From: Diphasiastrum complanatum
Taxonomy: Eukaryota; Streptophyta; Lycopodiopsida; Lycopodiales; Lycopodiaceae
Assembly: GCA_029204225.1 (NCBI GenBank)
Contig: CM055096.1
Span: 3,504,014 to 3,568,013 of the forward strand
Length of the DNA: 64,000 nt
Direction of reading: 5' to 3'
Position numbers and translations under genes: made by a program. Shown piece by piece: positions 12,335 to 21,726 of the stretch. Numbering within the stretch: the first letter of the stretch is position 1; every line of letters begins with the position of its first letter. The notes below the pieces were generated by a model. The model ran no database searches. It was not told the DNA's origin and was given only the letters and a program-made list of their open reading frames with translations.

Positions 12335-13253
12335 TGTGAAAGATTCAACTAGTTTCATCACATTTTGCGATATTTTCATATTTGGCATGTTGAGTCCAAA
12401 ACTTGTTTTAGACTTAGAGGTTGACTTTCATTTGAATAAACACTTTTTGAAAGTGTGGTAAAGTTGGAATGCGCGTTTGAGTAGATTCAATTTCAATAGT
12501 TGGGTACATTGAATCTAGACCCAAAATTAGTAGGGTTAGCATTTTGGTGGGAAAGCCAAGTGGCCAAATAGGGTTTGGACCTGTTATAAAAGGATGTAAC
12601 TCGTGGAGAGAGCAATCTTCTCTCTGCTCTATCTCATTTCAAGCTTATAAATGGTTCTGTTGGGTTCTACTATCCATTGGTGCACTATCTTGGTGATTGC
12701 TTGCAATTATATGTGTAGAATGATCTATATTTGCTATTTTTGGATCCACATGTGTGAAATATAGTAGCTTGCTGGTTTTGTACGGAAATCAATCGTACAT
12801 AATCATTTCATTCAAGTTTTATCAAGTTCTATTGGTGTTTGCATGTCAATTTGTGTGTAGATGCTGATTTTTCTACATTGGTGAGTTTGGTAGTGTATTT
12901 CTCTTTCTAACCATAGATCATTCAAGTAGATTGGATCTTAAGGATCTGAAATCTTTCACATGGTATCAGAGCTTGTGTTTCAGATTATGAAGGAGGAAAT
13001 CAGATCTTTCAATGATTTGGTGAAGATATCAAGTCTAGAGCATGCTAGAGAGGATTCTACACCAAAATCAGATTTTTGCTTTTGTAGATTGGATCTTTTG
13101 TAGATCAAAAAACTAAATAGGTCGATATACTTGGGTTCTGCTATCCATTGGTGCACTATCTTGGTGATTGCTTGCAATTATCTCAATTTGTGTCTCTTTC
13201 TAACCAAAGATCATTCAAGTAGATTGGATCTTAAGGATCTGAAATCTTTCACA
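12335..13253 (+). mobile_element. Internally deleted Ty1/copia relic with TSD AAGAT
   Basis: A 626 bp LTR (12,335-12,960) begins TGTGAAAGATT and ends AATCTTTCACA, perfect terminal inverted repeats. It is followed at once by the primer site TGGTATCAGAGC. About 160 bp of leader remain, then a shortened 3' LTR (about 13,131-13,253) ending in the same CTTTCACA. AAGAT precedes the 5' LTR (12,330-12,334) and follows the 3' LTR (13,254-13,258): a 5 bp target-site duplication. No coding region remains. It is the same family, at the same target position in U, as the complete element at 38,964-43,682. Confidence 0.9.
12961..12972 (+). other. Copia primer-binding site (tRNA-iMet type)
   Basis: TGGTATCAGAGC lies directly after the LTR end CTTTCACA. 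It is the standard plant copia primer site, complementary to the 3' end of initiator-Met tRNA. Confidence 0.95.
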
Positions 13254-13813
13254 AAGATTCACCAGAATCCCGCCTTCCTTATCTTCACCCATTTTGTGTG
13301 TGGATCCGCAATCTTATTGTCCACGATGTGAAGGACCTCATGCATTGTTAAGCATGTCTTTTCACCGTACAACCTGGCAAGGTATGGAATTCCATCAAAG
13401 ATGATGCCCGACATGTAGACCAAGGGGTGTTGATGCTCAGGTAGATATGTCCTCGGAATGAGCCCACAGTCTCTGTCCAAAAACTCAATGATTCGCCAAA
13501 AACTCCAAGAAAGATAGAGGGGCAGGCAACACCCAAGTATAGAGTCAGTCGTTGGGTTTCTCCCATGTTCGGTGCTTTGTGCCTCGTCCGCCCCACGGCT
13601 TGGCAGTTGGGAGGAACACTCGGGCCTTGGCAGCATGAATGTCAAAGGGAGAAAGCCCAAGGTAAGGTGGCTCAAGTATTCCAACTCAACAAAGTTTCTT
13701 GAATTTCACATGTGAAGGTTGAGTGCTGGGTAGCCCAGCACCCCTTCGATGAGGTTTTTAGATTGCAGTATAGGGGGTGGTTTGTCTCTGTCGATGACAT
13801 TGTGAGTTCATTA

Positions 13814-13846
<33 letters not shown>

Positions 13847-15580
13847 TAAGGTCTCTATAGGTGAATTTGAGGAAGGATCATTGAAAGGGCGCATGAATAG
13901 TAGGACCCATAGGTGTCCAAGAGCAAGGAATATGAAGCAAGGGAGGGAAGCTTGTCAGGTGGGAAAAAAGAGGTGAAAACTCTAGAACGGCCAGTATGGT
14001 CCACAATTTCCATCATCCTTTTTTCACCTCAAAAATCTGTCATTATCTCTCTAGGGAATCACAAGAAAGTTTTGTTCGTTTCCTATATAGGAAAAACATG
14101 AAATTCCCTAGTTTTACACGATTTTTCATGGTTAAGAAATGCATTTGGATGACTTATAATCCCCTTTTAACTACGAATAACTTTTATCATACTAAATACT
14201 TAATACTTACTACATTATATTATCTATTATAATATACTAGATACATTTATATATATGAAATAAAAAGTGTATTAGTATGATTATATATTACTATAATATA
14301 CTCAATACCAAATACTAAAATACCTAAATATAACTATACTAAATATTAATGTAAGTAATACATATCAAATATGCTAAACTTTCGATATTAGTTAGTTATT
14401 ATTAGTTGGTTACTTATTATAATCAGACTACTTGACTATCAGAATAATTAATTAACTAACTAAGTAGTATTAACTAACTAGTTTAGTGAACTATCGTATT
14501 TTAGTTAAGTAAGCTAACTATTAAAATTTTAGTTAACTGGTAGTATAACTCGAGTATCTATGTGGTATATCATCTCCTAATTCAAAGTGAATCGTGTTAG
14601 ATCATGTATTCAATGCAAATAACATGTAGGGTTAAATGAGCTCCAACGAGATTATGAAAAAATAAAGTACACACATTCAATATCGACTATTAGCTCATTT
14701 TAGAAGAATATTACTGAACATAAATCCTGATATTGCTTCATCTTTAGTTTAGATGTTGCGCTAGATCAATTTTGTGTCTATCACTCAAGCTTGAGTTTGA
14801 TGTCTAACATGCAAATTTAACTTTCGTCACTTGAAATTTCTCATTGTGTGATCAAAATAAACAATGTCAAGTTTAGGACATTCAAATTACTATAGTTCGG
14901 TCTCTTTTTGATGAAATAGACCTCTATCACTTGAGATATCTCAAATCTGGTTTTGTTCACCCGAGATAGCTTGATTTTGGATCGTATCATTCAAGATTCT
15001 CATTGAGTGATCAAATTCATGGAATCTTCTAAATGGCTCCAAAACCACATCATACAAAATAGCTTGATTTTGGTTCCAAACATGTGATTTTAATCACTTG
15101 AGACTTAAATTTGTTTTTTATCACTCACGATAGCTCGACATTGGTCCTTATCCTCGGGGTCACTCATTCATTGATTGAATTTGATAAGTTGAGATAACCT
15201 AGATTTGATTCCTAACATGCGCCTAGATTTGATTCATATAGGACATGTTGTCCTTATGACTCACAATAGATCATTGAGATTGGACCAACCTTGACTTTAC
15301 TATATTCAGATTGCCCGTATTAGTGAAATTGTAGTTCAGAGCCAACAATGACACGTGTTATGTAGAGTGGAAGAGTGATGGAAAAATCATCTATGATAAG
15401 TTACCATTCAGACCAATAGTGTGGCTGGGTTCAATACATCCTTCAATCACAGATGCACCACTACCAAGCTTGTCTGCTATGATGTAGACCCCATCGAGCA
15501 AGTGGCACTATGCTTGCCCTCATTTCAAGAACTTTAGAAGGACATTCCTTTGGATTTAGAGTTGGGTTTAGGGTGAAGAT
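13254..15580 (+). repeat. Composite repeat unit U, copy 2 (complete between copia insertions)
   Basis: Runs from the AAGAT after one copia relic to the AAGAT before the next, 2,327 bp. Order: ~118 bp head (AAGATTCACC ... CCGTACAACC); a 370 bp part starting TGGCAAGGTATGG; the 18S-derived patch (13,744-13,883); an ITS-like/spacer part; AT-rich DNA (about 14,160-14,570); degenerate ~160 bp repeats (about 14,740-15,290); and a ~290 bp tail. On the minus strand 13,259-13,684 is open for 141 codons and stays open (114 codons) in the copies at 36,526-36,870 and 43,688-44,032, but I recognise no domain in it. Copy 3 is 36,521-38,958, and copy 4 begins at 43,683. Confidence 0.85.
13744..13883 (+). pseudogene. 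18S rRNA 3'-end fragment, copy 2
   Basis: About 140 bp collinear with the last part of 18S rRNA. TTCGATGAGGTTTTTAGATT corresponds to the CCGGTGAAGTGTTCGGATT region, GGGTGGTTTGTCTCTGTCGA to the helix 44 arm, and TTAAACCTTATCATTTAGAG / GAAGGAGAAGTCGTAATAAG to the invariant 3' end, finishing GGATCATTG. The invariant AACAAGG is AATAAGG here. The rRNA homology starts within ~30 bp of the patch edge, and nothing resembling 5.8S follows. Confidence 0.9.
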
Positions 15581-16297
15581 TGTGAAAGATTCAACTAGTT
15601 TCATCACATTTTGCGATATTTTCATATTTGGCATGTTGAGTCCAAAACTTGTTTTAGACTTAGAGGTTGACTTTCATTTGAATAAACACTTTTTGAAAGT
15701 GTGGTAAAGTTGGAATGCGCGTTTGAGTAGATTCAATTTCAATAGTTGGGTACATTGAATCTAGACCCAAAATTAGTAGGGTTAGCATTTTGGTGGGAAA
15801 GCCAAGTGGCCAAATAGGGTTTGGACCTGTTATAAAAGGATGTAACTCGTGGAGAGAGCAATCTTCTCTTTGCTCTATCTCATTTCAAGCTTATACATGG
15901 TTCTGTTGGGTTCTACTATCCATGGATGCACTATCTTGGTGATTGCTTGCAATTATATGTGTAGAATGATCTATATTTGCTATTTTTGGCTCCACACGTG
16001 TGAAATATAGTAGCTTACTGGTTTTGTACGGAAATAAATAGTACATAATCATTTCATTCAAGTTTTATCAAGTTCTATTGGTGTTTGCATGTCAATTTGT
16101 GTGTAGATGCTGATTTTTCTACATTGGTGAGTTTGGTAGTGTATTTCTCTTTCTAACCAAAGATCATTCAAGTAGATTGGATCTTAAGGATCTGAAATCT
16201 TTCACATGGTATCAGAGCTTGTGTTTCAAATTATGAAGGAGGAAATCAGATCTATCAATGATTTGGTGAAGATATCAAGTCTAAGCATGCTAGATTG
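15581..16297 (+). mobile_element. Copia 5' LTR with primer site, truncated after the leader
   Basis: LTR 15,581-16,206 (626 bp, TGTGAAAG...CTTTCACA), preceded by AAGAT at 15,576-15,580 and followed by TGGTATCAGAGC at 16,207-16,218. About 80 bp of leader follow, then the sequence changes to degenerate repeat at about 16,297 (TAGATTGCTCGATTGAATCC, which recurs at 46,018 in a different context). The rest of the element and the right target site are gone, so a deletion joined this LTR to DNA equivalent to 46 kb. Confidence 0.9.
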
Positions 16298-17700
16298 CTC
16301 GATTGAATCCTAGGAATTTCAAGTTTACAACATTTAGACTAGTCAAATTGTATGCATATTACCCAAGAAAATTCAATTCTCATGCTTGACATGTAGTTGT
16401 GATCACGATCACTTGATCTATTTCATTGAGTCATGTAATTTGAACATTTTTTAATTTAGGACATTCAAATTGTTCAAGTTCAACCCCTTTTTAAGGAACT
16501 TGACATGTATCACTCAATGTATCTTAGATTTAATGTCTATCACTTTAGATATCTTCACTTTGAGGCCAATGTCGAAATTGATATTTTTCTTTGACATGGA
16601 TCATTCAAAGATTGAATTTTACCAATATTGAATTTATGAATTTCCGGTTGCTCGATCTCAACATGTTATGGATGGAATTGATCCTTAATTGAGATAGCTT
16701 AAATTTGATTTCTATCACTAATGACAAGTTGTTTTTAGCTCATATCACTCTATATTGCTCACTTATTGATTGAGCTTGAGAAATTTCATGTTAGAAAATG
16801 TAAATAGCCCAGATTTGTATATCACTTGAGATAGTTTAATGCCAAACTTGTATTTTGGATCTTTATCAATCGACATATCCCATAGAGTGATTGAAATCAA
16901 GATTGCACATCAAGTAATCAAACTTAGAACCATCAAGTTTTAGAAATTTAGATGTCACAAATTTCATGCATATCTTTGAGGTAGCTTGAGTTTGATTCAC
17001 TTTGATGCCTACATTGCAATATAATTTTGATATTTTTCTTTGACATGTTTCATTCAATGATTGAATTTGACAAACATTGAGTTTAGGAATTTCAAATTGC
17101 TCGATATCAATATGTTAATGATGAAATTGATCCTTATCACATCAGATAGCTTAAATTTGAATTCTATCAATAAAGACACTTTGTTTTTTGCTCAAAACAC
17201 TATGGATTGCTCACTATTAACTGAGCTTCAGAAACTTCTAGTTTTGAGCTTCAATTATTTAACCACATCTTATGAAATCATCCATAGATGCAAGAGCATA
17301 AAGATATGAACATTTTTTAGTTTAGGACATTCAAATTGCTCAAGTTCAATTCCTTTTCGATGAACTTGACCCGTATCACTCAATATATCTCAGGTACATT
17401 GTTTGATTGAATTTGACCAATATTGAGTCTAGGAGTTCAGATTGCTAGATCTCAAGATGGAATTGATCATTATCATTTGAGACAACATAAATTTGATTTC
17501 TATCGCTAAAGACAACTTGTTTTTGGCTCATATTACTCTGGATTGCTAATTGCTTGAGCTTGAGAAACTTTGAGTTTTGAAAAATTTAGAAGCCCAAATT
17601 CAATGTATATCACTTGGGATAGCTTGAGTTCAATGTCAAACTTGTATAAGTGATCTTTATGAGTTGACATATCTCATTGAGTGATTGTGACACACCTATA
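16297..17700 (+). repeat. Degenerate tandem repeat block (matches 46,018-47,500)
   Basis: Built from recurring phrases, TATCACTTGAGATAGCTT, CATTCAATGATTGAATTTGA and TTTAGGACATTCAAATTG. The GATTGA-type phrase returns at about 16,421, 16,606, 16,761, 16,880, 17,051 and 17,215, that is every 120-185 bp. ORFs here are short and accidental. The block is nearly collinear with 46,018-47,500, so it was duplicated as a whole after the repeats had already diverged. Confidence 0.75.
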
Positions 17701-17884
17701 AAACTAGAACTAGAGCAATATCTCTAATCGTCATTGATCACTAGTCATATGACCTTAAGGCGATAGACTTGATTCTCAGTATCATGAGTGATCATAAGAC
17801 TTGATCATGCACATATGTTTTGAGCCCTTCGATAGACCATAGGTCATTTTTAAGGGGAAAAATCCATATGAATTAATGACATGT
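17700..17884 (+). repeat. Conserved 185 bp module after the degenerate repeats
   Basis: AGAACTAGAGCAATANCTCTAATCG ... AAGGGGAAAAATCCAT...AATTAATGACAT. The same module is at 47,517-47,695 and 62,305-62,480, and a more divergent form at 49,365-49,525. Here it is joined at 17,885 to block B, whereas the others continue into CGTAGGGAGAATCTATGG. No function can be assigned. Confidence 0.7.
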
Positions 17885-18363
17885 AGTTAAAATATATTTC
17901 GAAGCCATACCTCAAAAGTAGCATCCCAATCCATTCTCACTCCTTGTCTCTCCAATAATTTGAATAATGATTGCATATTGTTGGCAAACACATACTTGTT
18001 TTCTCCTTGGTGGGAGACCACTTTATGGGGAATTTTTGCATAAACTGAAAAAATTGTGATTAGTATTTAAACAAATGTACACCCTGGCCACCACTATCCA
18101 AGTGAAAAGGCACTGTAGTCTCCAGTTGCTTCTTAGGTGTCTCTAATTGTTCCTTGAAGCAATCTAGATTTTCTCGTAATTCTTTCCTCCATAACTTCTA
18201 GTCTTCCTTGCACATGTGAGACGACCTAGATATGCCATCTTTCACCACATCTCGAATCTCCGATTTCCGATTGCTCATCACACCTCTCATGTGGCTCACC
18301 ATCCATTTTTGATGAAATTGCATATCACAACTGTCCACCGACATACTTATTGTCTTAATCATC
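17885..18363 (-). pseudogene. Unrecognised ORF pair in block B (minus strand)
   Basis: Reading on the minus strand from 18,363 gives about 100 codons (MIKTISMSVDS ... SEIRDVVKDGIS ... KKQLETTVPFHLD), rich in Lys/Glu and coiled-coil-like near the end. After a short non-coding gap with a branch-point-like TACTAAT and TTTTTTCAG (about 18,045-18,080), coding flavour resumes with VYAKIPHKVVSHQGENKY and LFKLLERQGVRMDWDATFE, stopping at about 17,888. The gap is only ~38 bp, short for a plant intron. The same ORF is kept at 35,305-35,783 and 55,105-55,590. I do not recognise a family; a captured host-gene fragment or a gag-like protein are both possible. Confidence 0.45.
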
Positions 18364-18759
18364 TTTAAAATGCCAATCCTTTAAAATGTCCTTGTTGAAG
18401 ACCAGATGCATGGTTGCCTCATGTGAGTGATGACACAAGCACTATAGTCATCCTCAAGTTTGTATAAATCCCTTTGGAAGTTGTGAACTGTATATAGGAT
18501 GTACATTATGCTCTAGAATACATTCACATAAAAAAGATAGATTTTTATAATAATTTTGAAAGATGAAACTTGTTGTAGGATATTGACGTATCATGCCTAA
18601 ATAAATGGAGTCTATATATTGATTGGGAAGCAAACTATCACCTACATTATGAGAATATGCCTTGTAATATTAAAGCGTGAAAGTTACATAAAGGGCATCA
18701 TTAATTTATGATATATTCTCTCAAAGGAATGAGCAACTTCATCACCAGAGTGCTCAATG

Positions 18760-19035
18760 CAATATAGAGTCTTTACTTGCAGGACTTGACACCAAGTTGC
18801 CCAGAAACTCAAAGACGAATTTATGGATGCAACAGCATAGTCAATCTACGATGGTACCTATCTACAGGTTCAACTAGAGCCTTATGGTAATCGAGTGATC
18901 GGGCGGTATCCAGAAGCTCAAGAACTTAAACGAGCTCGACAAATAGAACTCGATGCATTATTATCTTTTCTTGATGAACTATATATTCTATTAAGAAATA
19001 CCTTTTCCTTGAATCATATACTTTCGATTGCCTAA
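18760..19035 (+). pseudogene. Unrecognised plus-strand ORF in block B
   Basis: One frame reads KLKDEFMDATA, stop, SIYDGTYLQVQLEPYGNRVI and then GRYPEAQELKRARQIELDAL, ending near 19,035. The amino-acid composition (charged, helical C-terminal half) looks protein-like. The stop (TAG near 18,839) is shared with the second copy at about 56,041-56,275. No known domain is apparent. Confidence 0.35.
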
Positions 19036-19053
19036 ATATCTTATCATGTAATT

Positions 19054-19655
19054 TTAATGAGCAATTTTTTTTAATGTTGAATCTTGTATATTGTGTAAGC
19101 ATACTAGACTTATCAATTCCAGTTGATAGCATTCACGTAAACACAAATATGACTTATTTCTAAACATTGTAGAATGTGAACATAGATCTACCCAAACATT
19201 GTACAATTTACATAAGAAAATATATACAAACATAAAATCCATTGTGTTGTGTTTGTTGACCTTAGGATAGAAATGATGCCATACATACCATAAGGGTTTG
19301 AAATTAGCAGCTACACAAGGCTTCTCAGGACACATTATACTTGAATGTTGGTAGCAATTTTCTTGGCTACACAACATGAAAAATGGAAGCTTTTGACATG
19401 CCTCGCTTTCCATGAAATAGTAGGTATTAAGCATGGTTTCATAGTCCGTAATGCACGAAATGCCAGTCTTGAATTTTGACAAAACGTTTTTTAGAAATTC
19501 CAGCCACCCATGTCACAATTTGATCTGTTTTGATTGCCATTTATTATCGCTTGAGAATTGTGGACCAATATCGCATTGTTTCATGAGAATGCCATTTAGG
19601 TCTAACATTAAGAAAATGCCGTCTTCAATAGGTCTAGATGGCTTTACCAACTGAA
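19054..19655 (-). pseudogene. FCP1/NLI-interacting-factor-like phosphatase fragment in block B
   Basis: Minus-strand translation gives FLMLDLNGILMKQ at about 19,600-19,640, then after a stop WLEFLKNVLSKFKTGI, YETMLNTYYFM, LPFFMLCSQENCYQ, and PLWYVW. The layout matches plant HAD-family FCP1-like proteins: motif LDLNG(I/L)L, then the (R/H)P..EFL...F.VGIWSS block, then a W-x-Q-x2-C segment and the KPL...VW end. Such enzymes dephosphorylate Ser/Thr of proteins such as the RNA polymerase II tail. The frame has at least one stop and the ends are lost. The copy at 56,500-56,890 has the more canonical GIWS. Best read as a captured gene fragment. Confidence 0.5.
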
Positions 19656-20328
19656 AGAGAAATAAAAATTTGCAAACTAATCAAAAAACACAAAGTACAT
19701 TCTTATTAGTCACCACATAAATATCCATTGAAATTATCAACATGAAGTAAAAATATTATTTAGAAAAAGCAAAAGCCATATTCACAAATCTTTAATGCAT
19801 TTGTTTATAGAAACTTTTCTCTTTTTTTTTTGGAGATTGAAACTCGTCTGCAAAATTCATTGTCATTAAACCAACTGCACATTAAAAGTAACGACATAAT
19901 AATATTGTTTTTAATCAGAAAAAAAATTTATGACAAAATTATTAAAAAAAAACATTTCATACCATGCTTGTCAAAGTTGCTTCTTGTGGAATGCATCATT
20001 GTAAGTCTTTGAAGTGAATTGAGTATTGATTGATGACTATTATTTATAAAGTGCAACTCACTCCTACCTCTTTGGAACACAAGAGGAGGAATTATACTTG
20101 TGACGATCAAAACGTATCTAAGGGTGACGTGTCGAGTCAAGACAAGTTGTGGATCATATGAGCTACGTGAAGTCTAAGAGTAACCCAAGGCTATCAGATT
20201 CTCAACAAGAGATACAATCTCCCGAGGTCACTTACCCAAAGGCTTGGAAATCCTTCATCTACTAGGCAGTACGGTTGGGCTGGTGAAACATGCTGGGGAT
20301 CACTGGTTTAGTATTAGATTTAGGACAT

Positions 20329-20822
20329 GTCCAACCTTCCTCATAGTGGCATGACGCTATAGAACAATGTTGCTGCACTCAAGTTGTGTTGCTTTCTCCC
20401 CTATGTTGATCCCATGGTCAGAAAATACCCCCACATATAGCTCTTTGGTGCGGGCAGGACCTTCATAAATATTGGCTCATAGGGAGGTATCTTCAATTGG
20501 ATCTCACTTTGCTCTGGGCATGACTACTATCAATTCATCCATTTCATAGTCCTTGAAGTATTGTGGCAGGTCATGACCTGGTTTGGGCACTTCTTTTTTC
20601 TTCCGCTTTGTGAGAGGTCATTAGTGCAGTTTTGATGTCTTGTTTGTAACTCTTAGCCATCCACTTAGATGTTTTGGCCTTATAGAGGGGCTTGCATTCA
20701 AGGGGTAAACTAGTCGTAGGCATTTCTTCATTAAGCCGCATCCATTTCAAAGCTCTTTTGAGATCATCTACTATGTACATAAGTGAATAAGCTCCAATAC
20801 GATGGTATTTACTATAGGACAC
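20329..20822 (-). pseudogene. Ty3/gypsy pol linker remnant, copy 1
   Basis: On the minus strand, 20,571-20,822 is open (LKWMRLNEEMPTTSLPLECK ...). The following sequence, in other frames, reads HDLPQYFKDYEMDELIVVMP and later IYEGPART. These match the pre-RT linker of the first Ty3 element (HHDMPEHFRRYTIDDVVIML ... DIYDGPART at about 5570-5710). RT itself is absent. The same scrap is at 29,468-29,915. Confidence 0.7.
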
Positions 20823-20999
20823 ATCAGGTAGTAGTAGTTAATTGTTTATAATCATTTATCAATACATACAAGTAGTAGATCACTTCTGTAGAGACAAGAC
20901 AAGTGCACGTTAGTTTTCAAAGCCAATGCAAGCTAGATCATACTGTGTATCGTAATTTCTTTCATGATCACTTTTTGCTTAATATGAAGTGCTCAGTCC

Positions 21000-21300
21000 T
21001 TGTCTCGTATCACTGAGTGTATTTTCAATTTACTATTTATGCAATCACATTTATCTACTTCATCATCCTCACTCTCTCTAGTCCATTCCAATTTCCAACA
21101 ATATATGAGGGCTTATACTGAGGTGTGCAACTTTCCATTTGTGCCTGAAAGAAAAAGGTCAAAACACGGAAGCCTAGCATTGCTAACCAACCTCGTGCCC
21201 ATATTTTTTGCTATCATTTTAGGAAATGCTCCAAAATGGAATTGGATGGCTCTGCCTTCTTGTAATGATTTATGGAGAAATTCTCACAAAGACTAGGAAT
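21000..21300 (+). other. Stretch with no recognised gene between Ty3 scrap and lipase block
   Basis: An ORF of 98 codons (21,000-21,296) is open but has no domain I know. It is also partly present at 30,135-30,356, where the frame ends differently. I treat it as non-coding repeat DNA. Confidence 0.4.
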
Positions 21301-21570
21301 TTTTAGATGATGTTGTGAAGTGTTTGCTGTGTGAATGCACCTTTCATATTTAATTTTGGAGACATTGCTTGTTGTCATTCCAATGAAAAATGAGAGGAAT
21401 ATATGAGTGGTTGTGTAAATAGTTAGTAGTTACTATGAATGAAAAGATGATAGTTGTGCTCTCATCGAATGTCATTGTGTGGGATAGGAATCAGGATATG
21501 CATGAGATAATAAAGTATTAGATGATCCCAAGAGCATATCACCTCTTGACTCGGGAGAGGAACATTACCT

Positions 21571-21588
21571 GTGTGTGTGTGTGTGTGT
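21571..21588. repeat. (GT)n microsatellite
   Basis: Nine GT units in the 3' flank of the lipase gene. A (TG)n of similar length is at 58,845-58,862 in the duplicate. Confidence 0.9.
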
Positions 21589-21726
21589 TAAATGGGTGTG
21601 GTTAGTTAAGTATTTGTCAATCAAGCATTAATTTTACGGGTAGTACCTGTGTTGTTTGTCACTCTATTCATGTAGGTTCAAAAAATCAAAATCATTTCTC
21701 CGTTCATGCAAATGTTTGAGAGGATT

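Noticed and set aside
12264-12461. 65-codon ORF repeated identically at 15,510-15,707
   Set aside because: It straddles the U tail and the copia LTR start. Its identity between copies reflects repeat identity, not protein conservation.
13259-13684. 141-codon minus-strand ORF in unit U, open in several copies
   Set aside because: No domain; the frame crosses the junction of two different inserted segments and is lost in the patch-less copies. Kept only as a note in the unit.
13884-14160. True ITS1/5.8S continuation after the 18S patch
   Set aside because: I could not find the conserved 5.8S core anywhere downstream; ITS1 identity cannot be judged without the species' rDNA, so only the 18S part is called.
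16297-17700. CRISPR-like array
   Set aside because: Repeat phrases are degenerate with variable spacing, and the context is a plant nuclear genome.
18045-18082. Confident spliceosomal intron in block B
   Set aside because: The acceptor and branch point look good, but 38 bp is very short for a plant intron; left as a possibility only.
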